A stretch of 64,000 nucleotides of DNA from Coriaria nepalensis (taxonomy: Eukaryota > Streptophyta > Magnoliopsida > Cucurbitales > Coriariaceae): contig CP114484.1 of assembly GCA_027186245.1 (NCBI GenBank), positions 4,290,501-4,354,500 of the forward strand, written 5' to 3'. Of this stretch, positions 1-11,123 are shown piece by piece; within the stretch, counting starts at the first letter, position 1, and every line of letters begins with the position of its first letter. The position numbers were made by a program, and so were the translations under genes. Under the pieces are notes generated by a model, which saw only the letters and a list, made by a program, of their open reading frames with translations, made no database searches and was not told the DNA's origin.

Positions 1-1495
1 AATTTATTTTCCCATTCATCTTTTGATTGGGTACAGAGAAGATTTCAAAAAATAGTGATACTTAGGGTTGGCCACGTAAATAGCCTGAACCCGAGATACC
101 TGACCAATACACACTTCTACACACTCCTACCAAAATGATGTGGGATTCTAAGTGGGAGAATATTATTCTCAACCTAAAGAGGCACACTCATGATCAAATT
201 TTAGTTGAGTGAGGTTTGTCTTATCTTATAATCATCTAATCTAGTATGGACTGCTTGACAATAGTTCGAACTAGTGTAATTACCATTGGAATAATAATAG
301 TAATAATAATGTTTTTTTTTTTTTTTTTTTTATCTTTTTCATTTTTTACGTAATTTAAAAAAAGAAACTATGATAAACTTGTCAAATTTTGAAATAATTA
401 TAATAAATACCTTAAATTTTTATAAATATAATGAACTTTTTGTTTGAAATTTTAATTATAATGAATCTCCTAATTTTGTATCAAACTATTTTAGAATTTT
501 AAAAACTTTTATTTTAGACCCCCAAATTTTTATTCTATATTATTTAAACCAATTTTATTATTTTAAATCAATCTTTTATTTTTACACCCATTCGCCACCA
601 CTCCACCAACTACTTTATTGCCGCCGACCACTGTCTTAAATATTCTAAAATCTAAAATAGATAAACTAAAATTTTGTATTTATTTCTAAATTGATATTCA
701 AATGGTGCGAACCAATTATCGAACTTCGACGAACATAAAGAAAGAGAGATTTTTTTGATAAAGAATAATAATCTTATAAGTAGAAAATATAAAAATAAAA
801 TTTAATAGTTTAAATATGAACACAAAATTTTTCAATTATCTAATTGAGAATTTAAAATATTTTTGGCAGCAATGGCAATTATAAAAAAATTAGTGAAAGT
901 GATGATGAAATAATATAAAAATAAAAGATAATTAAAAAAAATTAAATTATATAAATTTTAAATTTTAAGGAATAAAGATTAATTTTAAAATTTTAAATAA
1001 CGGAATCAAGCTGATTGTTTCCCACATTTAAAAAAAAGAAAAAAAAAAGAAAAAGAAAAAAGAGAGAGATATGAAAAGAAAGAGAGAGGAGGCCTCAACT
1101 TACTACTTTTATGGAGTGACGTGTCCTTAAAGAAAAGATACCTCAGCCATGGCTGCCACTGACTCCCTCGTGAAACCCCCAAATTCCTTTTATCTTTTTC
1201 TTTTTATTTAACAGAAATATTTATTTATTTTTATCACCCCCACGTAATAAATCCCCATCCCAGATAAGTACCCATCTTCTACAGTTATTATTGTTTTTTT
1301 TATCCCACTTCATATAATTATTTGTCTTTGAGTACAGTTTGTGAAGTAAATTAGAGATTGAGGTTTTGAAAAGAAAAAAAAAAAAATACACCCACATGTT
1401 ATACCATTACATAATTAACTATCTCAATTCCATAATTAATTCAACACTAAATTAAATGCTATTATCATCTTTTCTTAAAGAAAAAAAAAATATAT

Positions 1496-1498
<3 letters not shown>

Positions 1499-1529
<31 letters not shown>
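1499..1529. repeat. (AT)n microsatellite
   Basis: A perfect alternating AT run of about 31 bases in AT-rich intergenic DNA. It is a simple repeat, expected to be length-polymorphic. Confidence 0.95.
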
Positions 1530-1531
<2 letters not shown>

Positions 1532-2224
1532 TTCTATGACATATTTTTTATTGGATTAAAACTAAAATAGTGGTTAATATTTTAATATTCAATAATTATA
1601 AGTTAATATCGAATGATTTTCAGTATTTAATAATTATAATATTAAATAATTATTGAATGGGTTTAGTATTCAAAATTAATACACACTAAGAAAGTAGAAA
1701 AAATTACACATTAAAATTTACATATGGAAGCAAAAAATTAATCCACCCTTGGATTCTTCGTACGTTGCATTTTTTGTTTCATAGCTCTCCGGTCCCAAAA
1801 ATCCAAAAAGTACTTCTGATTGGATCTGTTTCTTGCAAAGAGGAAAAAAAACAGAGAGCAGAAGAATCTATATGCTGATGATAGTCATCTATGCATGCAT
1901 AGCTAATGCTATCATTTCTTTTTTTTTTTTTTCTTTTTCATTAATATTTTCAGGTTAGGTTTTTACAGTGAATATTTTCAGAATTCGTTTTCACAATTAC
2001 TCCTTCTCCAATTCAACTCTCCTGTCAAAAACTCTTTTTTTTCTTTTTTTTTTTCACTACCCTTTTTTCTCTGCAAAGTCTGGAACACATTAATAAAAGA
2101 TGATAATGAAAAGGAATGTACTTTTTCCAGAGCCCTGTCATTTCATCCGTTTTATTTTTATTGTTTCCACTCCTGTAGGGTTGAGAAAAAGGTCACGACA
2201 ATAACAATTAACATAATCGGTGGC

Positions 2225-2311
2225 TTTGATATATATATATATTTTTTTAAATAGTTAATTTTTACTTTGATATATATATATATATATTTTTTTTAAATAG
2301 TTAATTTTTAT
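2225..2311. repeat. Two-copy tandem duplication, about 41-46 bp
   Basis: Two adjacent copies (2,225-2,265 and 2,266-2,311) each read TTTGATAT(AT)n, then a T tract, then AAATAGTTAATTTTTA. They differ mainly in AT-run and T-tract length, which is typical of slippage or a local duplication. Confidence 0.85.
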
Positions 2312-2339
2312 TTTTATTTATGTATAATTTATATTACAA

Positions 2340-2680
2340 CTGTCGACACACGCCTCTTCTTTCTCTGCGTGTGGATCTCACGCAGTTGCACATCCATCAC
2401 ACTCTAGACCCGCCCTAACCCCCAGCAATCCAACGTAGTTCTAGATTTAGATCTAGCTTGATCCCATCCTAACTCGTTGGCTACATTATCGTCCACCATC
2501 CGGCCACCATCCGGCCAACTTTTGATCACCGTTCGATGAACTTTGATGATTTTTCTAATCACTTTTTGGTAAGTGTTTTTATTGACCTTCAACAACTTGT
2601 CCAACTATTCTTTTATAGTTTTTCGAGCATATTTCATATGTGACCTCCATTTGTACTAATTTGGTTAGTATCATATTTAA
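2340..2680. other. Unassigned stretch left of a copia remnant
   Basis: No recognisable gene. A 10-bp unit (ATCCGGCCAC/A) is repeated at about 2,498-2,518. A short minus-strand reading frame at 2,404-2,604 has no recognisable family features and is probably spurious. The copia similarity on the plus strand begins only at about 2,680. Confidence 0.4.
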
Positions 2681-5185
2681 ATGGTTGATCAGACAATGAG
2701 ACAACTGGTTGCAATAGCCCGTAAAGTTGGTCAACTTTTTGAGCTTTCATTTCTGCATGTTCCCATTTCACCCTCCGTATTATTTATTATTGCATCCACT
2801 ACTTCTAGTCTTTGACATTATCATCTTGGTCATACTTCTCTTTCCTATATTCATTCTATAGCTTATATTGGTCACTTAGGAAAAGTTAAATTTGAATATT
2901 TTGATTTTGTTTCATGTGAATTGGGAAAATAAAAAGCTTTACCTTACAATATATGTGACCCTTTTTCTTATGCACCTTTTAATCTTATACATTAATGTAT
3001 GGGGACATGCTCCTATTCCTAGTAAGAGGGGGTCTTTCTTTATTTTGTTATCTTTATTGATGATTATTCTCATTATACATGACTTTTATCCTTTACATGA
3101 TTGCTTTTAATTATTGACTGTTTTTCACTATTTTAGGCAAATGATAAAAACTCAATTTGGTCGCGTTATAAAAATATTTCATTATAATAATGCCATAGAA
3201 TATCTGTCTACTTCATTTCTTAACTCTCTTAAATAAGACGAAACCATTTCTCATTAGTCGTATCCCCGTACCTCTCAGCAAAATAGACATGCATAATGTA
3301 AACATCTCCATATTTTTGACTCTGTCAGATCTCTTATTCTCTCAGGCTCTCTTCCAGAATCTTTATGTTGAGAAGTTGCTCTTACATCTATCCATACCTT
3401 CAATTGTGTTCCATCTGCCACATTATCTAATCAAACTCCATATGAATTCTTTTCCGGGGAAGTACCAAATTACTCTTATTTGAAAGTTTTTGGTTGTGCT
3501 TGCTTTATCTTCCTCCTACCGCACGATCACAACAAGCTTGAACCAAGGTCCTATCTCTATTTGTTTCTCGGTTATGGCATCAAACACAAAGGTTATTGAC
3601 GTTATGACCCCATTGCCAAACGTCTTTGCATTTCTCGTCTTGTTCAGTTTTAGGAGCATAACCGTTCACTAGTATATATGCTATTTTATCACGCCCTTCA
3701 TCCCATTCTTATGTGTTCACTGATCCTAGAATAGACTTCTCTTTATATCTTGATGTAGTACCAAAAACTCATTACATGATTACTTACCTTTTGTTCCTCT
3801 CGAAGCTGCACCATTACCTGATTCTGGCATCACATTTGATTCTTTCTTACCATCTGAGATTCGACGTTCTACCTAAGTAAGAAACCCTTCTACCCATCTT
3901 AAAGATATCATTGTTTTACTATTATTTATGCCATTAATGAGCCTAATAGTTATCGAGAAGCTAGTTTTGACTATCTTTGGAAAAAAGTTTTGTGAGATGA
4001 ATTTCAAGTCTTCCTAATAATTTTATCTTAAACCTCCTCTAGGGTTCAATCAACCACCTCATAATGTTTGTCGTATTCGAAATGCTCCTTACGGTCTCAA
4101 AAAATCTCTTCGTGCTGGGTTTTCCAAGTTTAGTTCAATGTTATCTCATCAAGGATTCACTCCTAGTGCATATGATTCCGCTCTCTTCATTTGCCGTTCT
4201 GAGGCTGGTATTGTTCTTCTTCTACTATATGATGTTGATATGGTTATTATGGGTAATGATCATTTTAGCATTCATACACTTCAATAATTTCTCGGTCAGC
4301 TGTTTGAAATGAAGGATTTGAGCTATATTAGTTATTTATTGGGTCTTGAGGTGTCATCATCCTCAGATGGGTATTATCTCTCACAAGCCAAATACGTTTT
4401 TGAACTCTTGACTCGTGTCGAGCTAATAAATAGTCATATTGTTGATAACCTATTAGAGTTAAATGTTAAGCTTCTTCTTGGTAATGGTGAACTTTTAGCT
4501 GATACCACTCTATATTTACAATTGATGGGTAGTCTTATTTTTTTGATTGTCAATTGTCTTAATATCTCTTATATGGTAGCTTTGGTAGACACTTCTTGCA
4601 TTCTCATCACTCCACTCATTATGCCGATGTTCTCCGGATTCTACGATATGTAAAAGGGACTTTATTTCATGGAATCATCTTTTCTTCTCACCCATCACTC
4701 GACCTTCGGGCATATTCTGATGCTGATTGGCAGGTGATTCTACTAACCATCGCTCCACCACTAGATATTGTTTCTTACTCGATACATCTCTTTGGTCTCA
4801 GAGAAGTAAGAAGCAAAATATTGTCGCACGTTCCAGTATGAAGGCTAAGTGTCAAGTATTAACATACACTACCTCTGAACACTTGTGGCTTCGATGGTTA
4901 TTACGATATATGGGTATTTCTATCGCCAATAGTTTTCCTATTCATTGCGACAATACCAATGCTATTTAGATCACACATAATGATATTTTTTACGAACGTA
5001 CGAAACATATTGAGATAGATTGTGATTTTATTTGGCATTATATCAGGTAAGAACTCTTCGATTGCATCATGTTGCTTCCGCTAATCAGTTTGTTGATATC
5101 TTCACCAAGGCTCATCGCCCTACATGACATCGTGATTTGGTTTGCAAAGTCAAGATGACATCTTCGATCCCTTCTTAAGGTTTTT
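2680..5185 (+). mobile_element. Ty1/copia retrotransposon pol remnant (broken)
   Basis: Translating across frameshifts and stops gives copia domains in the correct order on the plus strand. A GAG-pre-integrase segment (about 2,700-2,940, with HLGKVKFEYFDFVSCELGK) comes first. An integrase core follows (about 2,970-3,680, with DVWGHAPIPSK and a LKVFGCACF-like block). Reverse transcriptase lies at about 3,930-4,650, with a LLYVDDM-type block at about 4,215-4,250 and FEMKDLSYISYLLGLEV. RNase H runs from about 4,690 to 5,150 (YSDADW, ARSSMKAKCQVL, CDNTNAI, ERTKHIEID). At least a dozen in-frame stops and frame changes show it is a dead copy. The gag, protease and 5' LTR are missing on the left, so the element is truncated. 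It resembles the RE1/TNT-type copia lineage. Confidence 0.93.
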
Positions 5186-5188
5186 TTT

Positions 5189-5207
5189 AGGGGGGGGGGG
5201 GGGAGAA
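5189..5207 (+). other. Polypurine tract of the copia element
   Basis: AG followed by a run of G and GAGAAG sits immediately before the TGTTAC start of an LTR-like sequence and just after the RNase H end. This is the expected place for the plus-strand primer of a copia element. The G run is longer than a typical polypurine tract and may have expanded by slippage. Confidence 0.75.
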
Positions 5208-5209
5208 GG

Positions 5210-5420
5210 TGTTACAATATATTAGAAAAATATATTCCACTAATTATGATGATTTAGAAATTGATGTAATTACCTTATTTAGATTGATTTTATATCAATT
5301 ATAGTGTTCCTTTTGCAATGCAATTCCCTCCTATATAAAGTGTGGATCCTTGTACATTTCACATACAATTAGAATACATAATTCTTTTATCTATGTAGGT
5401 ATTGACGTGATACGTTGACA
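5210..5420 (+). mobile_element. Copia 3' LTR, about 210 bp
   Basis: It begins TGTTACAATATATT directly after the polypurine tract and plausibly ends at GTTGACA, giving TG...CA borders. It contains a TATA-like CTATATAAAG at about 5,330-5,340, as expected for an LTR promoter. No matching 5' LTR is visible at the left end, so the right border is inferred from the terminal CA only. Confidence 0.65.
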
Positions 5421-5479
5421 TAATATGCCTCATTACTAATTATTTTTTATTATTCTTTTATCCTTAATCTTTCATTATT

Positions 5480-7070
5480 TTCATTATTTCCTCATGGCAG
5501 AGAACTCTTCAGACTCCAATTATTTGGCCACAACAACATTTTTAATATTGAGAACCTGATCCTTGAGTTCCTCTAGCTCTAGTCGGGCACTTTCTAGCTC
5601 ATCCCGAATGTCTTGAAGTATGGCCAATCGCTCTTCGGCCTCTTGCAATTTGACCTCATCAACCTTTTAGAGATCGACCTACTTGTGATATTTCTTTATC
5701 AATTGGTTTTTCTCTGAGGTCAACTCTTTTATTTCCTGAAATGAGGCCATAGTGCTCTTTTTTAGCTTCTCATTCTCAACCTTCAGATGTTCAAACTCCT
5801 CAAGCTGGTAGAACTAAACCGAGGCTCCTATGATGGTTAAGGCAACCTGACATTGAAAATGGAAAGGAATGGGGTTGGTAACGTAAAAAAATAACAAAAA
5901 GAAGTATGCTTACTATGGCTAGGTTGGAGCTCAAAATCTCCTAAACCTTAAGGAGATGAAGTCCAGCAAACCTTAAGAAGAGGAAGTCCAGCCATCCTGA
6001 GATTCTCTTGTGTCAGGTGGAGGTCTGAAGTTTCCTTTTGATATTTTCGAAGGGAGCCCTAACTGATCTAGAGCTCCAGCAAAGATCCTGAGTCAAAATT
6101 TTGTGCCAAGAAGGCCATGATGTAGATGCACCAAGATAAAGGCTGCATAGATAGAAGAGGAACGACCCTCTGGAGAATGTCAGTTGTGGGGAGTGGGGTG
6201 GCCTGAGTAGGGGCAGTAGGCGAGGTTGGTGAGGAGCTAGATATGTCTATCCTCAACTTGTCTGAAGGGAGCTTCTCTCTAACCATTGGCCTCTTGGCCT
6301 TATCCGAAACACTCATGGGAGAGCGTTGCCTTTTCTTGTCCTGTTTGGTTGTAGCTTTGGCCTCTCGCCTCCTCTTTTGCTTGAGGTAATTTTGATCAAT
6401 CAAGGCTGCGACATCAGCTTTAGATACTTTCTTTGCAAAACGTAGTGTTATAAGGTACATATAATAAAATACTGAATGAAACATTGATGGAAGGGCTACC
6501 ATGGGATAATGCCCTCAGCTTAGCCTAAGGGATGGTACTTAAAAGGTCGACTTCAAGGAGGATCATCCTATATAAGGTCGCAATTGGTTAGATGCTTGAT
6601 GGTCACAATCACTCTAAAGTTCCTTTCCTTCTCTTGCTTACTCATGATGGCCTCCCATATTGTCTCATCCATCTTCGAGAACAACATCTCCGACTAATTA
6701 GGGAGTAAAAGAAGTTAGTTTGGGGTGCATGTTTAGTCTCCTCATTGTAAAACACGAATAACCTCAATATAATCCTCCATGCATTGGGCACTAACTGACC
6801 GGGGGTTAGTTTTCACGAGTATAGTAGAGATTATAGGAATTGATGAAGGGGTACCCTGAAGCCCCATATGAACATGTCTATGTAGACGAGGGTCTCTGCC
6901 GACCCATTTGTACCCACTGAGGATATCCGCTTGTGCTCCTCAGGCACTTAAATATTTATATATGAGGGTATATTATCCTTAGTCATGATGTTGAAGCGGT
7001 CGTCCTCGTTGAAGGTGGAAGTGACCTTTTTGTAATGGTTGGGCCTAGGTGGAGTCCTCATCTTTTTTTT
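5480..7070 (-). mobile_element. Extra ORF of a gypsy-type element: coiled coil plus gypsy-type putative transposase domain
   Basis: Read on the minus strand from about 7,070 down to 5,480, this is a broken reading frame resembling the plant 'putative transposase, gypsy type' proteins. The N-terminal part (about 6,950-6,700) includes a VPLHQFL...LTPGQLVPNAWRIILRLFV-like run. A basic linker follows (6,502-6,068, rich in K/R and then S/T/P). A heptad-like coiled coil occupies about 5,810-5,560 (EFEHLKVENEKLKKS, then repeated E/L/K). Several stops and frame changes are present. It lies downstream of the gag-integrase remnant and is on the same strand. It may be an accessory ORF of the same element or a separate insertion; I cannot tell which. 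Confidence 0.65.
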
Positions 7071-7199
7071 TTCTTCGATTCAGGCTAAATCTTCCTTGTT
7101 TTATCTGCCTTATAAGTACCTTTTGATCAAAATGGGAGTGGTTCAGCTTCATGCTGGGTATTTATCAGTCGCTGAGAACCTAGTCTAAGAGTCTGAAGA

Positions 7200-8490
7200 T
7201 GATTCTAAAGTTAGTCGGCGAAACCAAGGTTGAGTAAATGTTGGGGGATCCTAAGGAAGTATACCACCCTTTTTTTCACCGCCTTTTCTTTGGATTGTCG
7301 AAATGTCTCCCGTTATCTGTTACAATACTTTTAGGCACTCTAAACCTATAGACAATATTTTTCCATACAAACTTCGTTGTCACGGCCTCAATAAATTTCG
7401 TTAAGGTTCACCTTCGATCCACTTTGTAAAATATACGATGGCGTACTTCTTTTGCTTTGTAGTTTGCGTTAAAGGACCGATGAGGTCCATTCCCCACTTT
7501 GCAAATGGCCAAAGGCTACTGACCAAGGCTAATTCTACTAAAGGCTTCTTAGGAATGTTGGCATGAACATTGCACTCCCTATAACGTTTGTTGCGCTGTT
7601 TTGCTTCCTTTCTCATCATAGGCCATAAATATCCTTACCTTATCAACTTCTGTAAGGTTGTTTGCGATATATTTTTTTCATCATTTGCCACACATCTCAT
7701 CATTGGCTACGAATACCCTCTTCAAAATAATGCGTCTCCTACCATGATGTATCTGGAAGCTTGGGACACAAGGATCTCTTCAGCTACTTCCTCTTCTCCA
7801 CACTTCCTCGATTATTTTTCCTCTTTCTTATTGCCTTTCAGTTGAGACATGAGGATCTCTTGGGCTACTCTGATTCTTTTTGCCTCTAGTAATGCTTCAA
7901 TATAAGAACTAAGGTGCTTCTTCCCTAAGTGGTTGATGAGCTTTTTGTCTATCGTGCCTCCAAGGAAGGTGCGTAGAACTCCAATATCCTCGGGTCAAGC
8001 AATCTTCTTCGAAGTCCGATTGAATCGCTCTACATAGTCCAACAAAGCCCCTCTTGAGTTTTGCTTTATAGTCTACAGAATCAGCGGCGAGAGTCGCATG
8101 TTAGCCTCCCCTAGAAGTTATACACAAACAATTGCTTCAGCTCATCGAATGAGTCGATAGAGCCCAATGTGAGGGATCTATACTAGTCACTAGCTGAGTC
8201 TAACAACGAGATATAAAAACACTAATACATTATTTCGTCAAACATGGAGTTCATCTTCATGCACGTCTTATATAAGTAGACGTGGTCTTAGGGATGCTTT
8301 GTTCAGTTGTACATTAAGCTTGGAGTCCTAAACTTCCTCAGGAACTTGGCATTTTGTATATGCTCAATGAACGGGCTCTTTAGCTCTTCCATACATAGGG
8401 TTATTTCGTTCACTACTATTTCTAATTCCTTCATTCTCTTAGTCAGCTTTTTCAGAAGAATTAAAAAATCTCATTTAAATTATAGATGAG
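7200..8490 (-). mobile_element. Ty3/gypsy remnant: gag fused to integrase by internal deletion
   Basis: On the minus strand, gag comes first (about 8,450-7,850). It contains PFIEHIQNAKFLRKFRTPSL, then KHPKDHVYLYKTCM, and a GSIDSFDELKQLFVYNF-like block typical of plant gypsy gag. Without any protease, reverse transcriptase or RNase H, the sequence then passes at about 7,770-7,830 into the zinc-binding region and core of a gypsy integrase. The integrase part reads YLWPMMRKEAK, CNVHANIPKKP, then WPFAKWGMDLIGPL and YFTKWIEGEP at 7,619-7,401, with weaker similarity down to about 7,200. Multiple stops are present. The element is dead and internally deleted, having lost the central catalytic part of pol. 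Confidence 0.85.
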
Positions 8491-8798
8491 AATTTAAAAA
8501 TTTGTCCGTGACTATACATAAATAAATTTCTAAGAACTGAACTATACATAACTAAAAAGTAAATTAATCATATTATTAATTTATTGAAGTTTTAGTGTAA
8601 CAGCATAGTTCAACAATATTTTAAAAATTCTATTAACATTTATGAAGATATTAATGTACAAGAATTTTACAGTGGAAATGGAGGAACTCGAGAATTAAAT
8701 ACGCAACGAATCTAAAGGATTTCTATGAACTTTTAGCCAATGTGATTAGCTAAAGATATGTTATTGCTAAACCTTCCTAAAACGAAATCTCTTACGAG

Positions 8799-8800
<2 letters not shown>

Positions 8801-8829
<29 letters not shown>
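8801..8829. repeat. (AT)n microsatellite
   Basis: A perfect AT dinucleotide run of about 29 bases in intergenic DNA. Confidence 0.95.
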
Positions 8830-8831
<2 letters not shown>

Positions 8832-9856
8832 AAATCTATGCGTATCTTAAAATTTCGTACTTGAACGTAAGCATATCTTAAAGAATCGTTTTACCAATTG
8901 AAAGCGGATAGCATGCCATACGCTATAAGATATGGTGATGTATTTGGCAGTTGCGTACACTGCAGACAGTCGGAGTCTTGGACCTCTAAGACTCTAGTCA
9001 ACTTTATATTCAAGTGCCTTCCATTTTCTTGCATCATTTTATTACTGTAATATAATAGATAAAGAAAAACGTAACCTATGAAATTAGTTGGTTCAGCATT
9101 GAAAACTATTAGTTTATGATCTAATTTTGACTCAAAATTTGGATCTGTCTAAAACTATAGTCTAATATGAACCTTGCTAGCAATGATACTTATATATTGA
9201 ATTCTTGATAGATGCAATGTTTATGATTATTGTGAAGGTTAATACATATGAAAAATTAGCCATGTGGCACAATAAAATATTATTACAACCACAAACAATT
9301 TATAATGAATGATTTAAGGTATGAAAGTGATGTTTAGTATTGGGTTTGAATTTAACTCATACACATTATATATATATATATAAGAATGTCTCTTTATCTG
9401 TATTTGGAGCCAAGAAACATACTGTATATAATTTACTCTCAACAAGATCAAAGATACTATATGTCTAAATCATGAATAAGGGAAATATATTACTATAGCG
9501 TATAGGAGAAAGAGAGAAACGTGAATAAATGACACATAGTGTGTGTGTTATATATTCCTCGTTTTGTAATGATTATATGTGGGCTTAAATCTGACCTCAG
9601 TATATGTTGGGTCGGAAGAGCTATCCAAGAAAGAACACATTGAGCTTAACCATTTGACTTAAACATTGGGCTCTTGTTGTTGAGTACATGTGGTCCAATG
9701 GTATTTGGACTTGAAAATTTAATGCAAAGCATTTCTAAATCCAAAGAAAATTGAAAATCATTTTACCACCATTCATGGACCTTCTTGTCGAGGACCTTGC
9801 CAATTTCTAAGCAACTTCAGTACTATATGTTATGTCTATGTTTTTCAAAACATCAC

Positions 9857-9895
9857 TGTTCTTAAACTGTCTAAGATCCAGACAGTTTAAGAACA
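9857..9895. repeat. Perfect 16-bp inverted repeat with 7-base loop
   Basis: TGTTCTTAAACTGTCT (9,857-9,872) is followed by AAGATCC and then the exact reverse complement (9,880-9,895). The transcript from either strand would form a 16-bp hairpin. No U-tract follows and no gene is adjacent, so it is not a bacterial-style terminator. It may be the core of a small foldback element. Confidence 0.9.
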
Positions 9896-10554
9896 TGGAT
9901 TAAGGATTCATTTGTCCAAATTGGTTCCACTTAATTACAGTAGTATATTGCTATCTTTATATTTTTGTTTTTTGTTTTCTCCCAAGAAATAGTGTGGGGA
10001 TATGTTCATGATTCGGAAGCAGGGACTGGTCCCCGGGTTGATCATAGAGGAGGTACAAAACGATGGAAGAGCAAGTGAGACATACCTATATGTAGCTACC
10101 AACCTAGCTAGCTAGCGATGAGCTACACATGCAAATGCCATGTGAGGTGGGGGTCATATCAATATCATACAACTAATTCGCTAATCTTCATGCCGATCTC
10201 AAAAAATATTGTAAGCAAAGATCCAAGTTGTATAAGTAATTGAAATTAACCAATTAGTTCAAACTTGAAATAAACGAAACTAATTAACGTGTGATAGCAC
10301 ATATTAGATGTTTGCTTATAAGGAGGACAAAGGCCCGCCCCCTACATGCATTGACTCTGTATATCTTGCGCAGCAATTTAGGTAGGCCGTAGGTACGTTA
10401 CGGTTTAGAGGTGGAGGGAAATATATATTTATTGAATATTATTATAATTGCATGCATGCATGGTGTTGTGTCTTTGCCCTTGGTCTAATTGACTTTTGAC
10501 CGATTGTTCATATCAAAACTTGAAACCTTAATATCCTTCTATTTCAGTTCCAAT

Positions 10555-11109
10555 TCCCAATCCGTAAAATCAAACAGAAATTAAAAGAGTAGAGAAAGAA
10601 AGGAATACAAGAACAATTATAGTTGGTTCACCTCACACGCCTATTAAGATCAGGAATCTATATCCACTTTGTGAGCTCAATCAACTTATGAGTCCTGTAT
10701 CAATATGAAAGTATCCGTACAGATTACAAGCATTAGATCTCACAAATACCGAATACTCAAAGATCATTTTATCAATACATACATCAAGAGCACAGAAAAC
10801 TCATATCGAGATTTCAGAAAATATGAAGGAAATGCAAACCCTTCAATTAGATCAATTAGATCTACCCGAGATGCATGAAGATTAACCAACAAACCAGACA
10901 AACAAAGCATTCAACAAACTAATCGCACATATTGTAGAAAAGAGAGCGAAGAGATTTTGCACGGCGCAAGAGAGGTAACTGATTAAACCTAAAACAAAAG
11001 CAATAGGGTAATATAACATGGTTCAGACTAATGAACCCTGCATAGTTTTCGGGTCATGGATTGGGCTAACAAATCTGTTACCTTTTAGGTCTCAATCCAT
11101 TTCCAATAA
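10555..11109 (-). mobile_element. Copia 3' LTR (minus orientation)
   Basis: The sequence lies immediately beyond the polypurine-like CTCAAGGCGGAGTT (minus strand, about 11,122-11,108) that closes the copia remnant at 11,124-13,960. On the minus strand the LTR starts TATTGGAAATGGATTGAG, a slightly decayed form of the common TGTTGGAAATGG start, and runs about 550 bp. The distal end near 10,555 is approximate because no second LTR is available for comparison. Confidence 0.65.
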
Positions 11110-11123
11110 ACTCCGCCTTGAGG

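Larger units (their letters stand above)
1..2340. other. AT-rich intergenic DNA, no gene seen
   Basis: I see no convincing coding sequence here. The stretch contains T and A homopolymer tracts (about 311-330 and 1,018-1,060), a TA dinucleotide run and a short tandem duplication, which are listed separately. The part from about 480 to 1,010 is weakly self-complementary: the TTTTATTTTTA-containing left side resembles the reverse complement of the right side. It may be an old foldback or MITE-type element. Similar sequence (GGCAATGGCAA and an AT-rich flank) occurs around 42,040-42,160. Confidence 0.5.
8491..10554. other. Intergenic DNA with microsatellites and one perfect hairpin
   Basis: No coding sequence is supported. 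It holds an AT microsatellite (8,801-8,829), a short TA run near 9,369-9,383 and a perfect 16-bp inverted repeat at 9,857-9,895, listed separately. Part of it may be a 5' LTR or leader of the minus-strand gypsy remnant at its left, but no primer-binding site or second LTR was recognised. Confidence 0.5.

Noticed and set aside
9857..9895. Intrinsic transcription terminator
   Set aside because: There is a hairpin but no U-tract and no upstream gene, and such terminators are not used by plant nuclear genes.
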